Below are positions 1 to 8,757 of a stretch of 64,000 bases of DNA, piece after piece. The notes beneath the pieces are model-generated. The model was not told where the DNA came from, made no database searches, and was given only the letters and a program-made list of their open reading frames with translations. Numbering within the stretch: position 1 is the first letter of the stretch; every line of letters starts with the position of its first letter. The stretch comes from an uncultured Eubacteriales bacterium (GTDB lineage Bacteria > Bacillota > Clostridia > Oscillospirales > Acutalibacteraceae), in NCBI GenBank assembly GCA_934445035.1, contig CAKSDI010000002.1:1-64000 (forward strand), read 5' to 3'. The translations under genes and the position numbers were made by a program.

Positions 1-113
1 CATAGCATAAGCTAGTAAGGTCCCCGGTAGACTACCGGGTTGATAGGCCGCAGGTGTAAGCGCAGTGATGCGTGTGCCAGGCGGTACTAATAGACCGAGG
101 GCTTGACCTACTT
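1..113 (+). rRNA. 23S ribosomal RNA, 3' end (partial)
   Basis: The first ~113 bases match the conserved 3' terminus of bacterial 23S rRNA: the GTGTGCCAGGCGGTACTAATA block followed by the AGGGCTTGACC end. The gene starts outside the window. It is followed within 60 bases by tRNA and 5S genes, so this is the distal part of an rRNA operon read left to right. The exact end is approximate. Confidence 0.95.
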
Positions 114-165
114 TTCGTTCCTCCATTACTTGTTCAGTTTTCAGGGTGTGAATTCCATTGGATTT

Positions 166-241
166 GCACCATTAGCTCAGTTGGTAGAGCACCTGACTCT
201 TAATCAGGGTGTCCCGGGTTCGAATCCCTGATGGTGCACCA
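166..241 (+). tRNA. tRNA-Lys (anticodon CTT)
   Basis: A 76-nt cloverleaf with a 7-bp acceptor stem (GCACCAT/ATGGTGC), D-arm TAGCTCAG, anticodon stem CCTGA/TCAGG enclosing the loop CTCTTAA, T-arm GGTTCGAATCC and encoded CCA. Positions 3-5 of the anticodon loop read CTT, hence lysine. It lies in the spacer between 23S and 5S. Confidence 0.96.
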
Positions 242-254
242 TTTTGCTATATCC

Positions 255-330
255 GGCCCGTTGGTCAAGTGGCCTAAGACTCCGGCCTCTCACGCCGGCA
301 ACAGCGGTTCGAATCCGCTACGGGTCACCA
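255..330 (+). tRNA. tRNA-Glu (anticodon CTC)
   Basis: A 76-nt cloverleaf with acceptor arms GGCCCGT/ACGGGTC (one G-T pair), anticodon stem CCGGC/GCCGG with loop CTCTCAC, T-arm GGTTCGAATCC and encoded CCA. The anticodon CTC decodes GAG. It sits between tRNA-Lys and 5S in the same operon. Confidence 0.95.
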
Positions 331-365
331 TTATATCAAACGGTTACCGTTGATATAAAAACAAT

Positions 366-484
<119 letters not shown>

Positions 485-487
485 TTT

Positions 488-563
488 GCCTTAATAGCTC
501 AGTCGGTAGAGCACTCGGCTGTTAACCGAGTTGTCGTAGGTTCGAGTCCTACTTGAGGCGCCA
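488..563 (+). tRNA. tRNA-Asn (anticodon GTT)
   Basis: A 76-nt cloverleaf with D-arm TAGCTCAGTCGG, anticodon stem CTCGG/CCGAG with loop CTGTTAA, T-arm GGTTCGAGTCC and encoded CCA. The anticodon is GTT. It is the last gene of the rRNA operon and borders the accessory island, a typical landing place for integrating elements. I did not find a second copy of its 3' end in the window. Confidence 0.95.
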
Positions 564-596
564 AAAATCCCGTTCACTTTAGTGAGCGGGATTTTT
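564..596 (+). terminator. rRNA/tRNA operon terminator
   Basis: An inverted repeat AATCCCG/CGGGATT with loop region TTCACTTTAGTGAG, which can extend the stem, followed by TTTTT. It lies directly after the tRNA-Asn CCA end. Confidence 0.9.
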
Positions 597-824
597 ACTT
601 ATTACCAATTACCTCTTCACTATTACTTCAAGTGGAAAGTAATAAGTGAAATATTTAATATTTATTTCTGCCTCACCACCCGGATTTGAATAAGTTATTT
701 ATAAACCCTAATTTCTTTATTATATAATAAGATTTTACGGTCTTTTTTTATGCTTATTTTTCTTCCTTACAGCCTAAGACATAACCGAATTTATATCAGC
801 AAAAAAGAACAAAGAGGTTATAAA
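597..824. other. Gene-free AT-rich spacer after the rRNA operon
   Basis: I see no open reading frame with a ribosome binding site here. An imperfect inverted repeat (TTCACTATTACTT / AAGTAATAAGTGAA) spans roughly 616-650. The stretch leads into the degraded ParA gene and probably belongs to the same remnant element. Confidence 0.5.
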
Positions 825-1044
825 GTGAACTGTTAAGTAATTGCAATCAAAAATCAGAAAGGAGGTACGGGCAAATCTACTACGGCATTGAACCTCGGCG
901 TCGGTCTTAAAATATAAGGCAAAGAGGTTTCTCTTATTAACGCTGATCCGCAAGGTTAGCTTTCCATCAGTCTTAGAATCAAAAGACCGAACAAGATAGA
1001 TGGTTACCTTGCGATAGAAACGAGTAGAATAAACGACAACTAAT
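825..1044 (+). pseudogene. ParA/Soj-type partitioning ATPase, degraded fragment
   Basis: Reading in one frame from about 825 gives the ParA N-terminus: a VIAIKNQKGG segment, the deviant Walker A (KGGTGKSTT), ALNLGVGL, then GKEVSLINADPQG, which is the Walker A' region with Asp-Pro-Gln. In-frame stops lie at 834 (before VIAI), about 912 and after ADPQG. About 70 of an expected 250 or more codons remain. ParA proteins segregate plasmids, chromosomes and integrative elements, so this points to an old plasmid or integrative element at the tRNA boundary. No ParB or replication gene is visible beside it. Confidence 0.8.
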
Positions 1045-1385
1045 TGTTTTCGGGAATTGATAGATGTTTTTTACAGAAAGTACCACGAGTGAATTATGAA
1101 AAACCATGTTTATCACATTAAAAAGAATTATTATAACAATCTTAATGAATGCACCTCGTCTCTTGGATTTCTGTCGATTAACATTTTCTTAAAATGCTTG
1201 ACAATTTTAACTAAATTCAATAAAAATATACATCAATTATATTGTTTCAGAAATCAAAAACCTAAAAAGCATTTCTATGAACGAACTTTTTGAAAAACGG
1301 CAAATAGTTAATATTTCGGATTATATAATTACAATAATAACCAATAGAATTAAGTGACGGTGGAGCGATTTATGCTCCACCTTTT
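1045..1385. other. Gene-free remnant region
   Basis: No supported gene. A 65-codon frame at 1096-1293 has no convincing ribosome binding site and an unremarkable, Asn/Lys/Phe-rich composition expected from AT-rich DNA, so I do not call it. The region probably holds further decay of the element that carried the ParA gene. Confidence 0.4.
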
Positions 1386-1387
1386 TT
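1359..1387 (+). terminator. Rho-independent terminator
   Basis: Perfect arms GGTGGAGC/GCTCCACC around ATTTAT, followed by TTTTTT on the + strand. The hairpin overlaps the end of the leftward AraC gene. The T-run favours rightward transcription, so it shields the AraC gene from read-through out of the remnant region. Confidence 0.75.
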
Positions 1388-2336
1388 ATTTTTTGATATG
1401 TATTAATTCATATAGCTCTGAGTCGTTCTTGCGTTTTGCAATCATTTCTTTCCTGAAATTATTTGGCGTAGTTCCGCTCATCTGTTTGAAAAATTTACAG
1501 AAATTTTGTGATGAGGAAAGTCCTATACGAGATGCAATTTGTTCTCCGTCCAATTCCGTAAAACGCAAATAGTAGGTAGCTTCCTCATACCTGAGGTTCT
1601 TTAGATAATCGTAAAATGTAGTATTTAAAAACTCCTTAAATAAGTTTTCAATATGATTCTTGTTAATACGAAACATCGAGTATAACGAATTTAGCGTTTG
1701 TTTTTCATCTAAATGGGTATTGATATAGGTTAATAGCATTTTAAATTCGCTTGATATAGCCACTTTGACGCACGCATCATAAGGTTCTTCAATATAGAAA
1801 TTATGATATATCCGCTCAAGAATATTGATTATATCTATGAAGTATGAACGTGCTCTACAGGACCAATACCAATCCTTTTGTTCTTCAAGATTCTTTGTTA
1901 GGTTATCAAAAGAATGTTCAACTTTCTCTAAAGCATCTTTACTAAGGCGTATACAAATTTTACTTACATCGTCTGTAAGGAATGGCGATAACTGAAAGAA
2001 AGCGTGTTGTTGACACAAGTGCTCATAATGACTGCTGCGAATAGTACTGATACGCATGTTGACATTTAAAAATTGTGGGTCAAATTTTATAATTCGAACA
2101 TCTGAGCTACTATTTGAAAGAATTTTTACTGTTTTTATTTCATCTAAGCACAATACTGCAGGTGCCGGAATGTGGCAATCTGTGTTTTTTATTCGCGCGG
2201 TTATACTTCCATTTTTGATAATTATAAGACTAAAACAATCATTTGATAAGTATTTTGGATCAAATCTATCTAAATAGTGTGTTTCAACTAATACGGTTCG
2301 ATTAACATCTAATTTGTTAGTTGTTCCAATAAACAT
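1386..2336 (-). CDS. AraC-family transcriptional regulator (module A)
   Basis: A 316-residue protein with an N-terminal cupin-like ligand-binding half (about 1-150) and a C-terminal double helix-turn-helix of AraC type (about 205-300, ending in the GLSSSQNFCKFFKQMSGTTP region). It shares the motif EQ-(K/N)-DWYWSCR-(A/S)-RSYF with the frameshifted regulator at 12290-13205, so the two are paralogues bracketing module A. A ribosome binding site (AGGAAA) precedes the ATG. It is divergent from the ABC exporter operon at 2590, and direct repeats in the gap are its likely operators. The ligand is unknown; the module's own product is a reasonable guess. Confidence 0.85.
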   Translation of the reverse strand: MFIGTTNKLDVNRTVLVETHYLDRFDPKYLSNDCFSLIIIKNGSITARIKNTDCHIPAPAVLCLDEIKTVKILSNSSSDVRIIKFDPQFLNVNMRISTIRSSHYEHLCQQHAFFQLSPFLTDDVSKICIRLSKDALEKVEHSFDNLTKNLEEQKDWYWSCRARSYFIDIINILERIYHNFYIEEPYDACVKVAISSEFKMLLTYINTHLDEKQTLNSLYSMFRINKNHIENLFKEFLNTTFYDYLKNLRYEEATYYLRFTELDGEQIASRIGLSSSQNFCKFFKQMSGTTPNNFRKEMIAKRKNDSELYELIHIKK

Positions 2337-2361
2337 ACTTTTGTTTCCTTTCGATTATTTT

Positions 2362-2516
2362 TGTGCTGATTGGATACAAAAGTATTATAAGTCGTAATTA
2401 GAGTTCAATAAATAAACTTAGACTATTATGAAATTATTGGAAACAAAATATAAGCGATTGGAAACAACAGCGATAATTGTCCCGTTAATACACAAATCAG
2501 TGCCGATTGGAAAACA
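2362..2516. promoter_or_regulatory. Divergent control region with ATTGGAAACA direct repeats
   Basis: Copies of ATTGGAAACAA occur at 2436-2446 and 2457-2467, exactly 21 bases apart, which is two helical turns. Variants lie at 2369 (ATTGGATACAA) and 2506 (ATTGGAAAACA). AraC-type proteins commonly bind direct repeats with about 21-bp spacing. The same word recurs at 14579 before the second exporter operon. Regulation of both operons by one or both AraC proteins is inferred. Confidence 0.6.
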
Positions 2517-2589
2517 TTAAGAAGTTTTTTTGTGCTAATATTGTCGTGCAAAGAAGAAAATTGGAAAAATTATTGGTGGGGTTTATAAA

Positions 2590-4299
2590 ATGGCACATAA
2601 CAATTGGCGCAGGATAAAGAGCATATGGTATTTTAGTAAAAAATATGTGCCGATGTTTTTGATTGCGGAATTTTGTATATTGATTTCATATGCAATTGCT
2701 ATATTACTTCCCATTAATCTTACTAAGCTCACAGATAATGTTCTATATGGCGGACAGTATTACATGCTGCCTGAAATTATCAGAAATTACATATTTATGT
2801 TTTTAACGGTCACAGTATTTAACTTTATATATGCGTATGTGTGGCAGTATCTAAGCAATCACTATGTACTTGATGTCAAAAACAGGTTATTCGAAAAGAT
2901 AATTTTTGCTAAAGCTTCTTTTTTATCTAATATGAATAGCGGAGATCTAATGACTCGAATTGATGGAGATAGTGAGCAGTTTATCCATGTTGTGCAGCGC
3001 AACTTATTCCATTTTATTAATTCGGCTGTTATGTGTGTTGGAATTGTTGTTTTAGTTGCACGAATAAATGTTGCAATATCTGCTTTGCTCATTGTTTCAA
3101 CTGCACTTCCTATCGTATTTACAAAAGTGTGCGGTAGATCCACGGAAAAATATTCGATGGAATCACGGAATACATTCGGTTATATGGAAGGAAAACTCTA
3201 TGAAATTTTAAAAGGCTTTCGCGAGATTAGGTTATTTAATACAGAAAATTGGGCGACAAGGAAGATTTTTTCTTCGCTAAACCGATTGGTTGAATTAGGA
3301 AATAAAATTCGTATAATTGATTTCCTGGTTGATAAGTTCATTAGCTTCATTAATTTGATTTCAACAATACTAATTTATGTTTTTTCTGTTTATCTGGTAA
3401 TGAAGGGAACATTTACAATTGGTATTTTTTTGGCAGGGATTGAGTATGTAGCATTACTGCATAAAAAATTTAATTGGATGTTACGAATATACCTTGATTG
3501 GTTTAATCGAAAAGTAAGTATTGACCGTGTAAATGAAATTCTGGCTCTTGAATCCGAAAAGGCTGAAGGAGAACAAATTAAGAATATAGATACTATAGAG
3601 TTTAAAGATGTCGGTTTTGAATACGAGCAGAGTAAACCTGTATTAAGTGAACTCAATTTTAAAATTAACCGAAACGAAAAGGTGGCTATTGTCGGCAATA
3701 GCGGAAACGGTAAGACTACAACAATTTCGCTACTACTTGGATTCTATGAAATTAATAAAGGTACTGTCTTAATAAATGGCATTCCGCTTTCAAAAATAAA
3801 CAAATCATCTCTACGGAAGAAAATTGGTGTTGTATCGCAGGATATTATGATTTTTGAAGATACTGTGAGATATAACCTGAATTTAGGTGCGGAGTTCACT
3901 AATGATGAAATTATCCAAGCACTTAAGAATGTAAACTTATTTGATACGATTAATGCTCTTCCCGAGGGGATTGATACTGTGATTAGTCCTTCAACACATA
4001 ATCTTTCCGGTGGACAAAAACAACGGCTTATGATTGCACGGCTATTACTACGGCAACCGGATTTTATAATTATGGACGAAGCGACCTCAGCACTAGATAT
4101 TGAAACAGAAAAAGCAATTTCTAAATATGTAAACAGCATTTCAAATAATATCACATTGTTGATCATATCCCACCGACTTGAGACAATAAGAAATTGCGAT
4201 AAAATTTTAGTCCTAAATGACCATAAGATTGAAGCTTCGGGAACACATACAGAACTTTTAAATAGTTCACCTACATATGCGGCTATGTTTGGGAGGTGA
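2590..4299 (+). CDS. ABC exporter half-transporter 1 (module A)
   Basis: A 569-residue fused permease-ATPase of the ABCB/multidrug-peptide exporter type. Residues ~1-320 form six membrane segments; residues ~340-569 carry Walker A (GNSGNGKTTT), the ABC signature LSGGQKQR, Walker B (FIIMDEATSALD) and the H-loop His in ISHRLE. No N-terminal C39 peptidase domain is present, so it does not cleave a leader peptide itself. It overlaps the next half-transporter gene, and the two probably form a heterodimer. As the first gene of the operon that also holds ACP and ligase genes, it most likely exports the module A product or gives self-protection. Confidence 0.9.
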   Translation: MAHNNWRRIKSIWYFSKKYVPMFLIAEFCILISYAIAILLPINLTKLTDNVLYGGQYYMLPEIIRNYIFMFLTVTVFNFIYAYVWQYLSNHYVLDVKNRLFEKIIFAKASFLSNMNSGDLMTRIDGDSEQFIHVVQRNLFHFINSAVMCVGIVVLVARINVAISALLIVSTALPIVFTKVCGRSTEKYSMESRNTFGYMEGKLYEILKGFREIRLFNTENWATRKIFSSLNRLVELGNKIRIIDFLVDKFISFINLISTILIYVFSVYLVMKGTFTIGIFLAGIEYVALLHKKFNWMLRIYLDWFNRKVSIDRVNEILALESEKAEGEQIKNIDTIEFKDVGFEYEQSKPVLSELNFKINRNEKVAIVGNSGNGKTTTISLLLGFYEINKGTVLINGIPLSKINKSSLRKKIGVVSQDIMIFEDTVRYNLNLGAEFTNDEIIQALKNVNLFDTINALPEGIDTVISPSTHNLSGGQKQRLMIARLLLRQPDFIIMDEATSALDIETEKAISKYVNSISNNITLLIISHRLETIRNCDKILVLNDHKIEASGTHTELLNSSPTYAAMFGR

Positions 4300-4303
4300 A
4301 TAT

Positions 4304-6031
4304 ATGAAAATCAGGTTATATGTATTAAAAAACATAAGAAAATATATATCAAAAATTAAAGGACCTATTATCGGTTTGGTTTTCATCAGTCTAATGACAG
4401 TTCCAATTTCACTACTCTCGCCAAAGTTTTTTCAGATACTTATAGATGATGTAATGTGGGAAAAGAAAATAGGATGTTTGGGTACAGTTATTATAGGATT
4501 GATTGCTGTTTTTATTTTGAGGTTTATATGTGACGGAATATCGCTGAACTTAAGTAATCGTGTGCTTAATACTTTTACCTATAATATTCGTAAAGATGTT
4601 TTTACTAAGTATAATATGGTACCGTATTATTTAATTGAAAAGATGGAAACCGGAGATCTGAAGATGCGCTTTATAGATGATGTGGATTCTTTGGGCAATT
4701 TTATTAAAGAACAGGTTATAAATTATATATCTACAGTTCTGATTGTAATAATAACTTTGTATATGTCTTTTTATATAAGCAAAACAATGACACTATACTG
4801 CCTACTCATTGTTCCGTTCGTGTTTTTAATTAATTACTTAATATCGGTTGGAACCAAAAAGATAAACGCCAAAATTCGTAATTTAAATAGCAAGTATTAT
4901 ACTTCAACGCATAACACCTTACAGTTTTGGCGGGAGATCAAAGCACAAAATTCTGAGGGGACTTTTATAGAACGCTTTAAAGAATACAGAAATATCCTTG
5001 CAAAGTTAGGATTTAAATCAATTCGTTATTGGGCTTATAGCGAAGTGTTTAACGATTTTAAAGCAAATTATCTAACTAAAGTATTCGTTTATATTATCGG
5101 TACCTTTTTTGTTATGAAACAAGAGATTTCTGTGGGAACACTGATAATGTTTTCCGAATACTTTGCTATGCTGTTTTCTTCTTTAGACGGATTAAATTCT
5201 AAAAGAGTAGCATTAAATACGAATTCTCCGTATTATGAGAGAATTTTTGAAACTTTTACCTTTCCCGAAGAAAGTACAGATAAATTACAGGTTAGTGATT
5301 TAAATAGTGGAATTAGTATTCATGGTTTGAACTTTTCATATATGGCAGATCAGCCCGTTTTAACGAATGTAAGTCTGGAAATAAAAAAAGGGGACTATAT
5401 TGCCATAGTTGGAAAGACAGGATGTGGAAAGACAACTCTTGTTAAGCTTATTATGGGACTTTATCCTGCTGATAAGGGACAAATTTTGATTGATGGTGTG
5501 TGCATTGAGCAAATAAGGAAAAGTAGTTTGTATGACTTAATAGGAATGGTTATGCAAGACAATTTTCTATTTAATATGTCTATCCGTGAAAATCTTTTAT
5601 TAGCAAATGAAAGTGCTACAGAAGCAGAATTGGTGGCTGCCTGCAAAAAAGCAAATATATATGACTTTGTTATGAGTTTGCCGAATGGGTTTGATACTGA
5701 AATAGGCGAACGCGGAGTAAAACTTTCCGGAGGACAAAAACAGAGGATTTCAATAGCGGCTGCACTACTCAGAAAACCTCGTGTATTGATTTTTGATGAA
5801 GCGACCAGTTCCTTGGACAAGCCATCTGAAGATGTAATAAATGACGCTATTAACGAAATATCAAAGGATATTACTGTTATAGTTATAACACATAAACCGG
5901 CTACGGCACTTAGGGCAAAAAAAGTTGTTGTGATGGAAAACGGGAAAATTTCAGCTGTTGGTACACACGAACAACTTATGAATAAAAACAAATTCTATAC
6001 TACATTGGCGGAGGCATCGAATAATGAATAA
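4304..6031 (+). CDS. ABC exporter half-transporter 2 (module A)
   Basis: A 575-residue permease-ATPase fusion: membrane region ~1-320, Walker A (GKTGCGKTT), signature LSGGQKQR, Walker B (VLIFDEATSSLD) and H-loop ITHKPA, where the usual HRL is replaced by HKP. The ATG at 4304 is chosen because GGGAGGTGA lies 5 bases upstream; an in-frame upstream ATG at 4277 lies inside the previous gene. It is the partner of the preceding half-transporter. The pair matches the gene order of 14758 and 16490 in module B. Confidence 0.9.
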   Translation: MKIRLYVLKNIRKYISKIKGPIIGLVFISLMTVPISLLSPKFFQILIDDVMWEKKIGCLGTVIIGLIAVFILRFICDGISLNLSNRVLNTFTYNIRKDVFTKYNMVPYYLIEKMETGDLKMRFIDDVDSLGNFIKEQVINYISTVLIVIITLYMSFYISKTMTLYCLLIVPFVFLINYLISVGTKKINAKIRNLNSKYYTSTHNTLQFWREIKAQNSEGTFIERFKEYRNILAKLGFKSIRYWAYSEVFNDFKANYLTKVFVYIIGTFFVMKQEISVGTLIMFSEYFAMLFSSLDGLNSKRVALNTNSPYYERIFETFTFPEESTDKLQVSDLNSGISIHGLNFSYMADQPVLTNVSLEIKKGDYIAIVGKTGCGKTTLVKLIMGLYPADKGQILIDGVCIEQIRKSSLYDLIGMVMQDNFLFNMSIRENLLLANESATEAELVAACKKANIYDFVMSLPNGFDTEIGERGVKLSGGQKQRISIAAALLRKPRVLIFDEATSSLDKPSEDVINDAINEISKDITVIVITHKPATALRAKKVVVMENGKISAVGTHEQLMNKNKFYTTLAEASNNE

Positions 6032-7097
6032 AGAAAACAGGTTGATTTTAGAATTGTGTAAAGGCGAAAGCGCCGAGAAAGAAACATTAAATGAATTAAT
6101 GCAAGACCGGTTGGATTACCCCTATATTCTTGGACACTTGTTATATAATCGTGTGGGTGCTATGGCATATTATGCGTTAAAGAAAAACCAACTTCTACAT
6201 AAAGTGAACCGCGAATTCCGAAATACTCTAAAAGCCATTTACGAATACAATTTCAATAAAACGGATAGTTTGTTAAGTGCATTAAGCTCTTTAAAACCGG
6301 TTTGTGCAAATTTTCAGTTTCCATATGCGTTTTTAAAAGGTTCTTATTTGGTGGATCTTTATGCTAAGGGTTTAAGAACCTCAAATGATATAGATATTCT
6401 CATTAATCCCAAAGATATTACTGGACTTACCGCAGAACTCAAAGCGGTGGGCTTTAAACAAGGGAACGTTCGAAATGAAACATTTATTCCGGCAAGCAGG
6501 ACAGAAATTATATCTTCTCGTATGAACCGTGGAGAAACGGTTCCGTTTGTAAAAGAAGTAGATTTACCGGGAATGAAATTTCTTGAAATCGACGTAAATT
6601 TCAGCTTGGGATTTAGACCCGGTGTGGATGAACAAGTTGTTTGCGATTTTCTTAATCGCACGCAACCAATGATTTTAAATACAATTTCAACACTGAATAA
6701 AACAGATTTCTTAATGCATTTGTGCGCTCATCTATATAAAGAAGCCACGGTGATGAGTTGGATTGAAATGGGCAGAGATATTTCTTTGTACAAATATTGT
6801 GATATTTATCTGTTCCTGCGTAAATTTATGGATGACGAATTTGCGAGGGAGCTTATCCAATGTGTAAATAATGTTGGCTTGAACAAAGAGTGTTATTATG
6901 CGTTAAATTACGCCAAAGAGTTGTTTGAAATTGATGATGTTGCTTTGGATATGTTGTTAAAGGAAATACAACCCGCAGACTTGTCTTTTATGACACGGGT
7001 GTTAGATCCTCAGACAGGTAAGGTGTATTCCTATGATATGCAATATAAAGACTGGGTGTTTTGTAGCGATAGAAAGGGGAAACTATATGAAACTTGA
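6024..7097 (+). CDS. Nucleotidyltransferase-fold protein (NTP_transf_5-like)
   Basis: A 357-residue protein with a minimal nucleotidyltransferase signature: FLKGSYL (G106, S107) followed by TSNDIDILI (D122, D124 as metal ligands). This fits the uncharacterised nucleotidyltransferase family often encoded in RiPP and capsule loci. It overlaps the ABC gene before it and the kinase-like gene after it, so it is translationally coupled in the operon. It may nucleotidylate the product or a protein; the substrate cannot be read from sequence. Confidence 0.7.
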   Translation: MNKENRLILELCKGESAEKETLNELMQDRLDYPYILGHLLYNRVGAMAYYALKKNQLLHKVNREFRNTLKAIYEYNFNKTDSLLSALSSLKPVCANFQFPYAFLKGSYLVDLYAKGLRTSNDIDILINPKDITGLTAELKAVGFKQGNVRNETFIPASRTEIISSRMNRGETVPFVKEVDLPGMKFLEIDVNFSLGFRPGVDEQVVCDFLNRTQPMILNTISTLNKTDFLMHLCAHLYKEATVMSWIEMGRDISLYKYCDIYLFLRKFMDDEFARELIQCVNNVGLNKECYYALNYAKELFEIDDVALDMLLKEIQPADLSFMTRVLDPQTGKVYSYDMQYKDWVFCSDRKGKLYET

Positions 7098-7722
7098 GAT
7101 GTTGAATAATGAATTTGAAGGTAAATTAATTACCTTTTGCGGTTTGGACGGTTGTGGTAAGACAACCCAAATTAGACGACTGGTTAAATGGCTTGAGGAT
7201 AATGGATATAAGGTATATCTAACTAAACAGCCAACCGATTTCGTCAGGGAGTCGGAAATTTTCAGAACATATATGGATTCTCCCGAACACGGTGATTATG
7301 ATTACAGAGCATTGTCGCTGTTATGCGCTTCTGATCGAGTGCAACACTCTAACCGTGTTATATCTCAAAAACTTAAAGAGGGTTACATAGTGATAAGTGA
7401 CAGATATTTTTATTCCTGCTTAGCAAATTTAATTGCCAGAGGGTTTAATAAAGATATGTGGATCTACGAGATTGCAAAATCCATACGAAAGCCAGATGTG
7501 TCTTTCTTTTTGAATGTTCCTGTGGAAGATGCTATTGCAAGAGTCAGAGCACGCCCTGAGGAAAAAGATAGATATATAGACATTGAATTGCAAAAGAAAT
7601 TACACGATTTATATGTAAATATTGCGCGTGAGAACCAGGGTATAGTGGTATCTACTATTTTGTCTGAAGATACCTGCTTCGAAAGAATCTTGTTGGAGGT
7701 TAAAAAGATTGTTGAAGCATAA
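7087..7722 (+). CDS. Thymidylate-kinase-like P-loop kinase
   Basis: A 211-residue protein with P-loop GLDGCGKTTQ near the N-terminus, an ISDRYFYS motif (the DRY/DR-Y-S block of thymidylate kinases) and an Arg-rich lid region (RVRARPEEKDRY). Length matches the dTMP kinase family. The start at 7087 has GGGGA upstream and overlaps the previous stop. Its location in an export/biosynthesis operon, next to a nucleotidyltransferase, suggests a recruited kinase acting on a pathway intermediate rather than housekeeping Tmk. That is inference from context. Confidence 0.75.
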   Translation: MKLEMLNNEFEGKLITFCGLDGCGKTTQIRRLVKWLEDNGYKVYLTKQPTDFVRESEIFRTYMDSPEHGDYDYRALSLLCASDRVQHSNRVISQKLKEGYIVISDRYFYSCLANLIARGFNKDMWIYEIAKSIRKPDVSFFLNVPVEDAIARVRARPEEKDRYIDIELQKKLHDLYVNIARENQGIVVSTILSEDTCFERILLEVKKIVEA

Positions 7723-8527
7723 TTATGGACTTACTCCTAAAGAAGATGCGTTAATAAGCTTTTTGATAGATAAAGAGATCGATTTTGTACCGCTGTTTTA
7801 TAATAGTGCGATTCCTATTAAAGAACTTTTTTATTATTTTGTTATTGCCGGTAATACTTTTTATGATTTTAATCGTATACCGAGTTTGTTTACAGAATTT
7901 CAGAATTTTAATATTATTCTGGCTGAAAACGCAAAAGTAGATGATTTACAACAGGTAAGACGAATGATACGAAGCACATCGGCAACGGAAGGAATGCTAA
8001 TTAATATATCAAATGATGAAAACATTGACAGTTGGGAGTACATAAAAGCTGAAGGCAGGCAATTTCTAATTTCTAATGCTAATCAAAAAATTGGTTGTTA
8101 TATATCTGCTTTACAACTAAGAAAAATATATGGCGGAGAGATTGTTCGCCTGAGACTGCAGAACAATAAGACACCGAGTTATGAGCAGCTATTTGGACAG
8201 CGATTATTTAGACCGGAACAGTATATACCATTCTATTTTGTAGAATCAGATTTGAATAGTATTGAAGATTTACATTCAAAACTGAGCAGTTTGTTTTATG
8301 CATATCGAGTTACACGGTATAGAATGATTCAATATTATGCGCATTTTATCGATGTAGAGTTTTTGCAGGATAGCATGAAAAAAGTTGAAATCGTGTATAA
8401 ACTTTTTAATTGTCTCAATAATAGTGCGAACATGAAAAGTAAATGCTTTGCACTATTGCATGAGCTTAATAAAGAGGACGTTTTAATAATGAGTCAATTA
8501 AAAGAAAAATTGGGGGAGAAAAAATGA
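7709..8527 (+). CDS. Protein of unknown function (module A)
   Basis: A 272-residue protein that I cannot place. It starts at TTG 7709 with GGAGG about ten bases upstream, overlapping the kinase gene by 14 bases, and its end overlaps the ACP start (ATGA). It is soluble, rich in aromatic and aliphatic residues, with a mostly helical C-terminal third. Being wedged between the kinase and the ACP it is probably a pathway enzyme or ACP partner. A very diverged BtrH/C39-like transferase is possible, but the His-Asp motif seen in the others is not evident. Confidence 0.55.
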   Translation: MLKHNYGLTPKEDALISFLIDKEIDFVPLFYNSAIPIKELFYYFVIAGNTFYDFNRIPSLFTEFQNFNIILAENAKVDDLQQVRRMIRSTSATEGMLINISNDENIDSWEYIKAEGRQFLISNANQKIGCYISALQLRKIYGGEIVRLRLQNNKTPSYEQLFGQRLFRPEQYIPFYFVESDLNSIEDLHSKLSSLFYAYRVTRYRMIQYYAHFIDVEFLQDSMKKVEIVYKLFNCLNNSANMKSKCFALLHELNKEDVLIMSQLKEKLGEKK

Positions 8528-8757
8528 AGGAAACGGTAAATGAGATTTTGAGAGAAAAGAGTTTTTGTGAGGATATTACATCGGAACTTAAACTTAATGA
8601 AGATTTGGGGTTAGATAGTCTGAATTTGGTTGAGCTTATGGTTGAACTTGAGGATAAGTTTAATATCGAAATTGATGAAAGTGATTTAGATCCTGCGGCT
8701 CTTCAAACTGTAGACCAAATTTATGCTTTGGTATCAAAGTATACGGAGGGAAAATAA
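8524..8757 (+). CDS. Acyl carrier protein 1 (module A)
   Basis: A 77-residue acidic carrier protein. The phosphopantetheine site is Ser32 in LGLDSLNLVEL, followed by the typical helix II/III region (ELEDKFNIEIDESDL). It overlaps the previous gene (ATGA) and abuts the AMP-dependent ligase, whose likely role is to load it. It is distinct from the two ACPs of module B. No phosphopantetheinyl transferase gene is seen in the window, so the host enzyme must activate it. Confidence 0.92.
   Translation: MKETVNEILREKSFCEDITSELKLNEDLGLDSLNLVELMVELEDKFNIEIDESDLDPAALQTVDQIYALVSKYTEGK

Noticed and set aside
1096..1293. 65-codon ORF in the remnant region
   Set aside because: No ribosome binding site, composition as expected from AT-rich non-coding DNA, no recognisable motif.
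2590..6031. Bacteriocin exporters with leader-peptidase activity
   Set aside because: Neither ABC protein has an N-terminal C39 domain, and no double-glycine leader is seen in the candidate peptide.
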